From positions 1 to 51,231 of the forward strand of contig LMZS01000101.1 in NCBI GenBank assembly GCA_001567085.1: 51,231 nt of DNA. Reading direction: 5' to 3'. Shown in pieces: positions 11,758-21,250 of this stretch. How positions within the stretch are numbered: the first letter of the stretch is position 1; every line of letters starts with the position of its first letter. A program made the position numbers and the translations under genes. The DNA comes from Chloroflexi bacterium OLB15 (GTDB lineage: Bacteria; Chloroflexota; Anaerolineae; Aggregatilineales; Phototrophicaceae). The notes below the pieces were generated by a model. That model was not told the origin of the DNA and did not search any database. It worked only from the letters and a program-made list of their open reading frames with translations.

Positions 11758-12366
11758 ATGAATCGCAGCACTCTGGATGCTGAACAGACGAAGCAACTTG
11801 TACAGCGCTGCCTGAAAGGGGATCAATCAGGCTTCGCTGCGCTTTATGATCTATTCGCGCCCGGCCTTTATCGCCTGTGCTATAGCTTGCTGCTGAACCG
11901 TGAAGATGCTGAAGATGTGACGCAAGAATCATTCGTCTACGCGTTCAAGAATTTGTACCGTTTCGATGCCAATCTTTCTTCCTTGAAAACATGGTTGTAT
12001 ACCATTGCCATTTGTCGCTGTCGTAACCTATACCGTAAACATAAAGTGCCGATGGTTGACTTGACGGTGCTGCTGAATATCGGCCTGCCTGCGCCGAGAA
12101 GCGAAACCCCGGAAGCAGCCCTCGCCCGCCAGCACGCTAAGGATGGGTTAGAAAAAGCGCTGGTCGAGTTGAACCCCCGCTTGCGCGAAGCGATAGTGCT
12201 GCGCTACGGTCACGGCCTTTCCTATCGCGAAATTGCTGAAGTCATGGGCTGCCCACAAAAGACCGCCGAAAGCCGTGTGCGCCTCGGTCATGAAACCCTG
12301 CGCGGAACTTTGGGCGTTCATGGTCATGGCCTGCTTGATGAATTACTGGTATGGAACGAAGAATAA
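11758..12366 (+). CDS. ECF-type RNA polymerase sigma factor
   Basis: At 202 residues it has the length of an ECF sigma factor. Region 2 spans about residues 18-85, with NREDAEDVTQESFV and the promoter-melting segment SSLKTWLYTIAICRCRN. Region 4 spans about 128-185, with a helix-turn-helix around YREIAEVMGCPQKTAESRV. No N- or C-terminal extension is present. The next gene starts inside its last codons (16-bp overlap) and encodes an anti-sigma-like protein, the usual pairing. The position between glycosyltransferase genes suggests it controls envelope functions, possibly this cluster. That is inference from position only; no target promoter motif was established. Confidence 0.9.
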   Translation: MNRSTLDAEQTKQLVQRCLKGDQSGFAALYDLFAPGLYRLCYSLLLNREDAEDVTQESFVYAFKNLYRFDANLSSLKTWLYTIAICRCRNLYRKHKVPMVDLTVLLNIGLPAPRSETPEAALARQHAKDGLEKALVELNPRLREAIVLRYGHGLSYREIAEVMGCPQKTAESRVRLGHETLRGTLGVHGHGLLDELLVWNEE

Positions 12367-12938
12367 TTGAAGTGAACGGAACGATGAAATCAAAATCTTC
12401 TCTCACTTGTGGTGAATGTCGCACGCTCTTACCCGGCTATATCGGGCGTGAACTTTCGCGTGAGGCGCGCGCGCGGGTTGCTTCTCATATTGATACCTGC
12501 GATGCTTGCTACGGCGTTTACCTACAGCAGCGCGCAGTAACCGGCGAATTACGCCAGCTTTTGCCCGCCATTGGTCAGGCCGAAACGCCGCGACTGGAAA
12601 GCATCTGGTCAGCAGTGCAAACCGGGTTAAGCCAGCCCCGCGTTTCGCCTTTGCAGAAAGACCCTACCCGCTTTGGCATCGCGGCGCTGATTATTGCCGC
12701 TGCCGTTTTACTGCCCTGGCTGATCAACCAGCAGCGCCTGGTGCTGTCGCTTCCTCTGCCGCCAACGCCGGTTGCTTTGGCTGTTCTGTCTCAGGAAACT
12801 GAAGCAGTCATCACCAGCGCCACCGCAGAAGGAAATTCTGTTTCAGTAAATACTGAGTATGTATCAATGGCGGCAACCCCGCCTGCACAACCAAATTATT
12901 CACCTGTTATCCAAATCGGCGCTACAGACGCGCCCTGA
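12351..12938 (+). CDS. Zinc-finger anti-sigma-like membrane protein
   Basis: This protein has about 195 residues. The N-terminus carries a zf-HC2-like zinc site: CGEC near residues 20-24 and HIDTCDAC near 46-53, matching the C-x2-C ... H-x3-C-x2-C layout of ZAS anti-sigma factors. One membrane helix follows (FGIAALIIAAAVLLPWLI, about 107-124) and then a roughly 65-residue Ser/Thr/Pro-rich tail likely outside the membrane. The start at 12351 overlaps the sigma gene; an internal ATG at 12384 is an alternative. The likely job is to hold the adjacent ECF sigma factor at the membrane until a surface signal releases it. No sensor domain is recognisable in the tail. Confidence 0.8.
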   Translation: MERRIIEVNGTMKSKSSLTCGECRTLLPGYIGRELSREARARVASHIDTCDACYGVYLQQRAVTGELRQLLPAIGQAETPRLESIWSAVQTGLSQPRVSPLQKDPTRFGIAALIIAAAVLLPWLINQQRLVLSLPLPPTPVALAVLSQETEAVITSATAEGNSVSVNTEYVSMAATPPAQPNYSPVIQIGATDAP

Positions 12939-12978
12939 AGCTGAATCAACCCGGAACCACTTGTAGAGGTAAACCCGA

Positions 12979-15900
12979 ATGGCAGCTACTTACACCCCGC
13001 CGCAGACGCAGCGTACTGACCTGATCAGCCGCTTGTTGTCCCGGCCCGTCATCATAAACTGGTATTTCATCGCTTATGTGGTGATTTTTATCGTCGCCAT
13101 CGCCACCCGCTTTGCCGGGTTAGGTGATCGCACGATGAGCCATGATGAGAGCTTGCACACCTATTATTCGTATTTGCTCTCGCAAAATGGCGATTTCCAG
13201 CATACACCGCTAATGCACGGGCCAATCCTATTCCACGTCACGGCGCTCATGTATTCGCTGTTTGGGGCGAACGACTACACTTCACGGTTGTATCCGGCAG
13301 TGCTCGGCGTAATGATGGTGCTGTTCCCGCTGCTTTTCCGGCGCTGGTTAGGGCGCACCGGGGCGCTGTTGGCCTCCATTCTGATCCTGATTTCACCGCT
13401 GCTGTTATTTCACCATCGCTATATACGTGAAGATACGCCCTCGATCTTTGCCACAATGGTCATGGTCTGGTGCACTTTCCAGTATGTAGATGGGGCAATA
13501 GGCGTCCGACGAAAAGCCCGCTGGCTTTATATTTTCGCCGCTGCCATGCTTTGGAGCCTCGGCTCTAAAGAAGTAGCGTTCATGTATATCGCCATTTTCG
13601 GCCTCTTCCTGACCGTTTATTGCGGCGTGCGGCTGTACCAGCACATTCGCAAACGCCCCGCGCGCACGCTTTTTTACCATTTAATGTTCCCGGCGCTTCT
13701 AGGCGGGGTGCTGGCGCTCATTTTTTATGCCCTGATTGCTATCGCGCTTAAAGGTTACGACACCATCGAAGCGCGTATTGAGTATTTACAAACCTCAATT
13801 CAAAACATCACCACCACAACGCCATCGCTTGGATTTTCGATGTTTGCCGGCTGGACTGTGGTTCTGGTGCTGGCATTGATTATCCTCGTGATCGGTACTG
13901 CCATCTGGGCGTTCCGGCGCACCCGCACGCGCATTCCATGGCCAGAAATTGTGCTGATGATTGTGTTAACGCTGGGCGTCACCACTGTCCTCATCGTTGG
14001 CGAAGAAGTCGCCAAAATGCCTTCTCGCAGCGAATCCTTACAGGCAGACCCCGACTACGACATCATTGATACGACTGCCGAAACCATGATGCCAGTTGTG
14101 ATCACATGGGTGATCTGCGGCGCGGTGGCAGCGGTGCTAGTCCTCAGCGTGATGCGTGGAACATGGAAAACGCTGCGCCGCTTTGCTGAGCTTGACATCA
14201 TGATCCTGATGGGTACGCTGGTTTTGCCCTGGCTAACCGCGCTGCCCATTTACTTAACCGGAGCTAGCCCAAGAGATACTTCGCCAGATGGGTATTTGCG
14301 CACCTTATTAGCGTTCATCCCCTTAATGGCCGTCTCGATCCTGTTTGGCTTGATCTGGAATTGGAAACGCTGGCTGATCAGCGCCGCCATTTTCTATTCC
14401 ATCTTCGCCTTCTTCTTCACCACCATGTTCACCAACCCCAACGGGCTGTTCACCGGCATGATCGGCAGCTTAGGCTACTGGCTCGATCAGCAAGGCGTTG
14501 AACGTGGAAGCCAGCCGCAGTATTACTATCAGCTTGTGATCATGCCGATCTACGAGTATTTCCCGATGATCGGCAGTTTCTTCGCGATGGTTGCCGGGGT
14601 AACCGGGTTCTGGGCGTTCCGCCGTGATCGCCTAACCGCTAAACGTGTGCGTGAAGCTCAATTGGATGCCGCTATTAGCGTCTCTCCAGAGCCGGGCGAA
14701 GTGCTGGAAGTGCCACTCGAAGAAGCACCCGATCCTGCGCCAGCCATCCAAACCATTGAAGAAATACGCCGCGCCGAATACTTCGGCCCAAACCGTCTGA
14801 GGCGCTTACCTTTCACCCTGTTCGTTTCATTCTGGGCAATCTATATCTTCATCGCCTATACGCTGGCTGGCGAGAAAATGCCCTGGTTGGCAACCCACCT
14901 GACGCTGCCGATGATCCTGATCACGGATGGTTCTTTGGTCGCATATTTGACCGCATCGAGTGGCAGCGTTTCCGTCAGGGCGGCTGGATTTTCCTGCTGC
15001 TGCTGCCGCCATTAGGGATCGTGCTGTTCCAGATTCTTTCGCCCTTCGTTTTTAATGAATGGCAGCCCCTCGTAAGTGGCCTCACGGTAGCTAACCAGCA
15101 AAATCGCAACCTCTGGCTAGCATTAATCGCAATTGGCGTCGTTCTGTGCGTATTGATTTATCAACTCGCCCGACGAGTTGGCTGGCGGCAGTTTAGATCA
15201 ATGCTGGCTTTAGGCCTATTCCTCGGTCTTTCTGTGATGACTGCTCGTACTGCATGGATGGCAGCTTTCATCAATTACGATTACGCGCTCGAATACATGG
15301 TTTATGCTCACGCCGCGCCGGGCATCAAGCTGATGATGAGCCAAATCGAAGATTTGAGCCGCCGCACCGCAGGCGAAATGAATTTGCGGTTTGCGTGGGG
15401 CGGTAATGCGTGGCCGGTCACCTGGTATTTCCGCGATTTAACCAATGCCACATTTTTTTGGCGATAACCCCACCCCTGACGCTTTACGCGATGTGGTCGC
15501 GGTATATGCCAGTCAGGATATTCGCTCCCGCGTTGAACCGCTTCTGGGAGACAACTACTACCGTTTTGAATACATGCGCATGTGGTGGCCTAGCTGGAAT
15601 TACTACAATCTGGATGCCGGTCGTATGCAAGGCGCGTGGGACTTCGCGCCAACGAATACCAACGCAGGGAACATCCGTCGCGGCCTGTGGGATATCTGGC
15701 TGAATCGCGACTTTACTGCCTATGGCAATGCCACTGGCGAAGATTTCAGCCTCAACAACTGGAATCCCGGCGAACGGCTGTATTTTTACGTGCGCAAGGA
15801 TATCGCCTCGCAAATCTGGAATCTCGGCGTTGGTGACGGCACAACTGTCACTTCAACCGGCCAGATTGGGCAAAACTTGTGTGTAGATAACTGGCAGGTG

Positions 15901-16971
15901 CTGACCGCCCATTATGCTTTTGGCGATCCGGCCAGCCAACCTGTGCCGCTGAACCACCCGCTGGATATCGCCGTTGCGCCAGATGGCGGCGTATACGTAG
16001 CTGATGAATTTAACAACCGCATCGCCGTCTACGATGCCGATGGCGCGTTTGCCGGCGAATTGACCGGTAGCAGCGATTCACTTCCCTTGAATCGCCCCAA
16101 TGGTATTGATTTTGATGCCAGCGGCAACCTGTGGGTCGCCGATACCTGGAATTACCGCATCGCCAATTTTGATCTGGCGACGCAGGCGCTGCTGGATGCA
16201 TGGGGTCAGCCCGGCCTTTTTGGCGCTGAAGCACAAACAGACCCAACCGATGGTCTGTGGGGCCCGCGTGACGTTGAAATCGGGCCAGATGGCAACGTAT
16301 ACGTTTCTGATACTGGCAATAAGCGCATTCGCGTCTATTCGCCGGCAGGTGAATGGATTCGCGATATCGGTTCTGCGGGCAGCAGTCTCGGTCAGTTAGA
16401 CGAGCCTGCGGGCATCGCGCTCGGCTCAGATCGGCTGTATGTTGCCGATACGTGGAACCAGCGCATTTCTGTTTTCGCGCTGGATGGCACGCCTTTGTAC
16501 AGCTTCGATGTGCGTGGTTGGTATGAAGATCAAGGCAACCGCCCCTACATTGCGCTGGATGAGCCGCGCGGGCTGCTCTACGTTGGCGATCCAGATTCGG
16601 GGCGCGTATTGGTCTACGATACTCAGGGCAACTGCGTGGGTTCGTTTGGTCAGCCCAGCGATCAGCCGCTAGACCTGAGCCAGATCAACGTCGTTGGGGG
16701 TATTGCCGTCGCAGATGATGGCAGCGTTTATGTCGTTGATACGGGCGCGAATCGGCTGCTTCGGTTCCCGCCGTTCCCCGCTGCGCCAGCGGTTTCGCTT
16801 GATCCGAATCTCGCTGAAGATGTTATCGGGGTTGAAGGCGACAACATTGATGAAAACGCGATCGATAGTGTGATCGAAGAAGCTTCTGGCGCAAACGGTT
16901 CAGAGGTGACAATTGAAGTACAGCCGATCACCGAATCAACGCCTGAAGTGACTATCGAGGCAGTAGGTTAA
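12979..16971 (+). CDS. Agl23-like (TIGR03663) GT-C protein fused to a six-blade NHL propeller; two frame breaks
   Basis: Three successive frames read as one protein of about 1330 residues. The N-terminus has a membrane helix and MSHDESLHTYYSYL (HDES at 55-58), the acidic first loop of the TIGR03663/Agl23-like family, and many helices follow. The first frame fails near 14926; a one-base loss there restores GWFFGRIFDRIEW running into the next frame. The second break is in a T7 run at about 15450-15456, where T6 gives TNATFFGDNPTPDAL. The C-terminal part (about 15950-16770) has six NHL-type repeats such as GGVYVADEFNNRIAVYD, GNLWVADTWNYRIANFD and GNVYVSDTGNKRIRVYS. Together they should form a six-bladed propeller outside the membrane, probably for sugar or protein binding. 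An acidic Thr/Glu-rich tail ends the protein. Confidence 0.75.
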
Positions 16972-16976
16972 AGTGC

Positions 16977-17525
16977 ATGGAATGGTTTAACCCGCCGCCA
17001 GAATGGCGCGCTGAAGACGATAAAATCTATGTCACCAGCGCGCCAAACACTGATTTCTGGCGTAAACAGCCAGAAGGCCCATACGCTGATAACGGCCACT
17101 TCTATTTTCAGAAGGCTGCTGGTGATTTCATCGCTGATGTGAGTTTCACGGGCCAATTCAGAGAGCAGTACGATCAAGCAGGCTTAATGATTCGGCTCGA
17201 CGAAGCGAACTGGGTCAAATGCGGCATCGAATTTTACAATGAAGTGCCGCATGTCAGCGCCGTAGTGACCAAAACCTATTCTGATTGGTCAATCCAGCCG
17301 CTTCCAGCAGCGCCAGATGATTTCTGGCTGCGGGTCACCCGTGAGGGCGCGATTATAGAAGTGTTCTACTCAACCGACGGCCACGAATATCACCTGATCC
17401 GTCAAGCGTATCTCACCAGCGAACCGCTATTGGATATTGGCATCATGGCTGCTGCGCCGCTCGGCTCAGGCTTCCCCGTTGTTTTTACCGGCTTTCGCCT
17501 CAAAGCGCCATCGCGGAGCAGCTAA
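16977..17525 (+). CDS. DUF1349 family protein (concanavalin-like fold)
   Basis: This 182-residue soluble protein has no signal peptide. The sequence follows the DUF1349 pattern: WFNPPPEW at the start, a central FTGQFREQYDQAGLMIRLD and a later EFYNEVPHVSAVVT, with a beta-rich jelly-roll composition. The family includes yeast Ree1-like and many bacterial proteins of unclear function that resemble carbohydrate-binding or lectin folds. It starts five bases after the stop of the NHL-fused protein and is probably co-transcribed with it. A role linked to sugars is suggested by the neighbourhood but cannot be shown. It is the last gene before the nusA promoter region. Confidence 0.8.
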   Translation: MEWFNPPPEWRAEDDKIYVTSAPNTDFWRKQPEGPYADNGHFYFQKAAGDFIADVSFTGQFREQYDQAGLMIRLDEANWVKCGIEFYNEVPHVSAVVTKTYSDWSIQPLPAAPDDFWLRVTREGAIIEVFYSTDGHEYHLIRQAYLTSEPLLDIGIMAAAPLGSGFPVVFTGFRLKAPSRSS

Positions 17526-17579
17526 CGACATTTCTCGCAAAATCTCTTCGGTTTTTATAACAATTTTGCGAGGCAGGTC

Positions 17580-17609
17580 TTGAATCCCTATCCTTACCCG
17601 TGATACAAT
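17580..17609 (+). promoter_or_regulatory. Candidate sigma-70 promoter of the nusA operon
   Basis: TTGAAT at 17580-17585 and TACAAT at 17604-17609 are separated by 18 bp. The -10 is preceded by TG at the extended -10 position (TGATACAAT). Transcription would begin near 17616, about 100 bases before nusA and just upstream of a strong hairpin. This was found by eye against the consensus; no start site is proven. Confidence 0.5.
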
Positions 17610-17624
17610 CCAAACATCTGTGCA

Positions 17625-17652
17625 GAAAAAGTGGGCTTTGACCCACTTTTTC
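17625..17652 (+). terminator. Terminator-like hairpin in the nusA leader
   Basis: GAAAAAGTGGG (17625-17635) and CCCACTTTTTC (17642-17652) form a perfect 11-bp stem with the six-base loop CTTTGA; the T5 run doubles as the terminator U-tract. It ends the upstream DUF1349 transcript, or it lies in the leader of nusA if the promoter at 17580-17609 is real, in which case it would act as an attenuator. The 3' arm can also pair with GAAAAGTG at 17721-17728, the first nusA codons. Confidence 0.7.
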
Positions 17653-17718
17653 GTTAGTTGGTAAGATTTACACACATTTCCACCGCCATAAGATGTCCGG
17701 GAGTTAGAGTAAAGTCCC

Positions 17719-19557
17719 ATGAAAAGTGAGTTTGAACTCGCGTTCAATGAAATCGCGGATATCCGCGCCCTGCCGCGTGATACCGTGTTGGAAGCGCTGC
17801 GCAATGCGCTTGTTTCTGCCTACCAGCGTGAAGCCGGGATCGGCAAATCTCAGCGTGTAGAGGCAGAGATCGACTCTAATGGCGCCCGCGCATCATGGTT
17901 GAAAAGGAAGTGGTGGATTCCATTCTGGACGATCGCACTGAGGTTGATCTGGAAACCGCCCGCTTTTACGAGCCGGAAGCCAATCTTGGCGATATGGTCA
18001 TGGTGCAGGTAGACCGCACCACGAAAAACTTTGGCCGTATTGCCGCCCAAACCGCCAAACAGGTCATTCTGCAAAAGATACGCGATGCTGAACGCAACAC
18101 CCTGTTTGACGAATTTAGCTCGCGCGAAGGCGACCTGATCAACGGTACGGTACAGGCCGTTAATCCGTCTATGATCACCGTCAGCTTGGGTCGTGCTGAA
18201 GCGGTATTGCCCCGCAACCAGCAAATCCCCGGCGAGCGCTATAAACCGCACGATAAACTGCGCGCCTATATTCTGGAAGTGAAGCGCTCCAATCGTGGCC
18301 CGCAAATCGTGCTAAGCCGCAGCCATCGCAATATGCTGCGTCGCTTGCTCGAACTGGAAGTGCCTGAAATTTATAACGGGCAAGTTGAGATCAAGAATAT
18401 CGCCCGCGAAGCCGGTTATCGCTCCAAAGTGGCTGTCGCCGCGTTACAGGATGGCATTGATCCGGTAGGCGCGTGCGTAGGCATGCGCGGCAACCGCATT
18501 CAGAACATCGTCAAGGAACTGCACGACGAGAAAATTGACGTGATCGAGTGGAACTCGAATCAGGAAATTTTCATCGCCAAAGCCTTAAGCCCGGCGCGTG
18601 TAAGCGGTGTCTATCTTGAAGATGACCCGGATACCGGGCGTACCGCTGTGGTCATTGTGCCTGAAGATCAACTTTCGCTGGCAATCGGCAAAGAAGGCCA
18701 GAACGCTCGCCTTGCCGCCAAGCTGACCAGTTGGCGCATTGATATCAAGAGTATCCCCGAAGCCGTCACTGAAGTGCTTGAAAACCTGGATATGCCGCAA
18801 TACGCGGAAATGCAAACGTTGGCCGCAGACCTGATCGCTGAAGCCCAGCGCATCATGGAAAAGAAAGCAGCAAACCGCGCCGTCATGCCAGAAGAATATC
18901 AGCAGTTAACGCGCTTTGCTGATCTTTCGCAGCGCCGCGCCTCGCCCACCGTGACGAAGCCCGTCGCGCTCGCGTGGAAGAAATCAACGCCCTTAAGCGC
19001 ACCCTGCCTGCTGCGGCCTTCAATATGCCGCTTGCCGAGCTGGGCATTCCTGACAATATGGTTGAGGCGTTGGAACCGTTGGGCAATATCGGCGAAGTTA
19101 TGCTGCGCTTCCTGATTGACGAACGCCGCGTCCATCATCTGCTTTCCGGCCAACCTCCGGAATCGCTGGATATTCTGAAGGCTGCGCTTGAAAAAGTGGT
19201 GATGCCTGAAGAAGTGGAAGAAGAACCTGTGGCTGCTGAAGCGCAGATCGTCGAAGCTCAACCCACTGAAGCTGCTCAACCAGCCGAAATAAGAGACGCC
19301 TTTACTGATCTGCCTGAACCGCCTGCGCCAGAAAAACCCGCAGGTCGCAAGACCTTTACGCCTACGCCAGCTATATCGAACCTGTCTATGAAGATGAAGA
19401 CAGCGATATAGATAGTAAAGGCAAAGGCAAGAAGAAAGACAAGAACAAGGGTCGCCAGCTTATTTACGACGAAAAACGCGGCGGCGTAGTGGTGAAGCGC
19501 CAGCGCAAGCAGCGCGGCACGCACGGCTGGAGCGAGTGGGATGATGAGGATGAGTAA
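17719..19557 (+). CDS. nusA: Transcription termination/antitermination factor NusA, read through three frame breaks
   Basis: Four frame segments together give a complete NusA of about 612 residues. Segment 1 (from ATG 17719) is the N-terminal domain (MKSEFELAFNEIADIRALP). Near 17890 the frame shifts to MVEKEVVDSILDDRTEVDL and continues with FGRIAAQTAKQVILQKIRDA, the S1 domain (GDLINGTVQAVNPSMITVSL) and KH domains (DPVGACVGMRGNRIQNIVKE). Near 18935-18970 it shifts again to a helix-hairpin-helix-like part (LAELGIPDNMVEALEPLGNI). Near 19340 it shifts to a Lys/Asp-rich tail (DLYAYASYIEPVYEDEDSD) ending at TAA 19555-19557. All three shifts act as one missing base. NusA binds RNA polymerase and RNA and is normally essential, so sequence errors are more likely than a dead gene. 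ylxR and infB, its usual partners, resume 6.3 kb downstream. Confidence 0.85.
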
Positions 19558-19648
19558 CCTCACCCTCTACCCATGCGTACAATTCTTGTGAAATAGGCGC
19601 GGCGAAAGCATTTGCCGATGCCCTGAACATACGAATCACTGGATAATC

Positions 19649-19689
19649 AATAAGCTGCTTCCGTAGATAGCATACAGGGGCAGCTTATT
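19649..19689. terminator. Bidirectional terminator between nusA and hutH
   Basis: AATAAGCTGC (19649-19658) and GCAGCTTATT (19680-19689) form a perfect 10-bp stem with a 21-base loop, followed on the + strand by TTTATTAC. It sits between two convergent genes (nusA stop 19557, hutH stop 19697) and can serve both. The large loop makes it weaker than a classic terminator. Confidence 0.6.
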
Positions 19690-19696
19690 TTATTAC

Positions 19697-21250
19697 TTAC
19701 ACGCCCTCTGCTGCGGCGCTGATTCGCCCGCTGGTGATCAACCTGCGAACCTGTTCCAGATAGCGATACAACACCGTGTCCTCTTCGATAAACGGCACAT
19801 ACTGGCGGATCAGCGCATAAACAGGCGCGGTGCCTCGCCCAAGCGATTTATCCCCGCCAATATCCTGACGGCGAAAGTCTATTCCCTGCGCCGCCGCCAT
19901 GAGTTCTATTGCTAACACCCGCTCTACGTTGGCCGCAACCATCCTCGCCTTCAACGCCGCCGTACAGCCCATACTGACATGATCTTCAACATTGGCCGAA
20001 GAAGGTATCGTATCTACGCTGGCAGGATGTGACAGAACTTTGTTCTCCGTTGCCATCGCCGCCGCAGTGTATTGCAAAATCATGAAGCCCGAATTTAGCC
20101 CGCCGTTATGGGTTAAAAACGCGGGAAGCGTATGGATGTTTGAGGCTTCATCTGTCAGCCGCATAATCCGGCGCTCTGAAATATTGCCTAATTCGCTAAG
20201 CGCAATTGCCAAATAATCCATTGTAAGCGCCAGCGGCTCGCCATGAAAATTACCCCCTGAAATCACGTTGATTTCATTCGTATCATCATCAATGAAGATT
20301 AGAGGGTTATCGGTAACCGCGTTCAGTTCAATTTCAAACGCCCAGCGCGCATAAGCTATTGCATCCCGAACCGCCCCATGTACTTGAGGGATACAGCGCA
20401 GGGTGTAAGCGTCCTGCACGTTGGTGGAGGTTTCTTCGCGGGTGAATTGGCTGCCTTCCAGCACCTTCCGCAAATAGGCGGCGCAGTCAATCTGGCGGGG
20501 AAACGGGCGTAATGCGTGAATTCGTGCATCAAACGCCAGCAGCGTGCCATTGAGCGCCTCAAGGCTTAAACACCCTGCAATATCGGCGGTATGGCTGATG
20601 CGTTCCGCGCGCACAGTTTCCAATACACCGATGGCGCACATTACGGTTGTCCCGTTGGTGAGCGCAAGCCCTTCTTTAGCGGCAAGGCTGACCGGCTTCA
20701 AGCCTGCGCGGGTTAAAGCCTCGTCGCCAGCCAGTATTTCACCCTGATATTCGGCTTCACCCTCCCCTATCAGCGGCAAGCTCATGTGTGCTAGCGGCGC
20801 TAAATCACCACTTGCGCCAAGCGAGCCTTTTTCAGGGATGATCGGGTGTACCCCCGCATTCAAAAGATCAATCAACAGTTGCAGCGTGCTTAGGCGAATA
20901 CCCGAATGCCCCCGCGCCAGCGTGTTGGCGCGAATTAGCATGATCGCGCGGGTAGTCGCCTTATCGAATGCATCCCCCACACCAACGGCATGGCTGACAA
21001 GAATGTTATGCTGTAGTTTTTCAACCTGTTCTGGCGCGATAACTTTATCTTTGAACGCGCCAAAGCCCGTCGTGATGCCATAAGCAATCGTGCCTTCCGC
21101 CAACAGCCGCTGTACCGCCTGTGCCGCCCATTCAACTTTCGCCTTTGCCGCTTCTGTCAGCGCCACGCGCGGCGCATCAGGCTCGCCATAGGCCACCGCG
21201 ATGACCTGCTCAATCGTTAAATGCTCTCCGTCCAGTAAAACTGCGTCCAT
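19697..21250 (-). CDS. hutH: Histidine ammonia-lyase
   Basis: This 517-residue enzyme deaminates L-histidine to urocanate and ammonia, the first step of histidine degradation, in the cytoplasm. The Ala-Ser-Gly triad that cyclises into the MIO cofactor is at 146-148 in GSLGASGDLAPLAH. The conserved YGITTGFG lies near 57-64, and SSANVEDHVSMG lies in the C-terminal part. Length matches the family. Its ATG shares one base with the hutI stop (TGATG), so it is the last gene of a tightly coupled operon. The hutU and hutI neighbours favour histidine over phenylalanine or tyrosine as substrate. Confidence 0.95.
   Translation of the reverse strand: MDAVLLDGEHLTIEQVIAVAYGEPDAPRVALTEAAKAKVEWAAQAVQRLLAEGTIAYGITTGFGAFKDKVIAPEQVEKLQHNILVSHAVGVGDAFDKATTRAIMLIRANTLARGHSGIRLSTLQLLIDLLNAGVHPIIPEKGSLGASGDLAPLAHMSLPLIGEGEAEYQGEILAGDEALTRAGLKPVSLAAKEGLALTNGTTVMCAIGVLETVRAERISHTADIAGCLSLEALNGTLLAFDARIHALRPFPRQIDCAAYLRKVLEGSQFTREETSTNVQDAYTLRCIPQVHGAVRDAIAYARWAFEIELNAVTDNPLIFIDDDTNEINVISGGNFHGEPLALTMDYLAIALSELGNISERRIMRLTDEASNIHTLPAFLTHNGGLNSGFMILQYTAAAMATENKVLSHPASVDTIPSSANVEDHVSMGCTAALKARMVAANVERVLAIELMAAAQGIDFRRQDIGGDKSLGRGTAPVYALIRQYVPFIEEDTVLYRYLEQVRRLITSGRISAAAEGV

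Noticed and set aside
15446-15460. Programmed frameshift at the T7 run in the Agl23-like gene
   Set aside because: A slippery run could be used in vivo, but seven other breaks nearby lack such signals. An extra T in a homopolymer is the simpler reason.
17719-19557. nusA as a pseudogene
   Set aside because: All domains are conserved across the breaks, each break is a single base, and NusA is normally essential, so sequence error is more likely.
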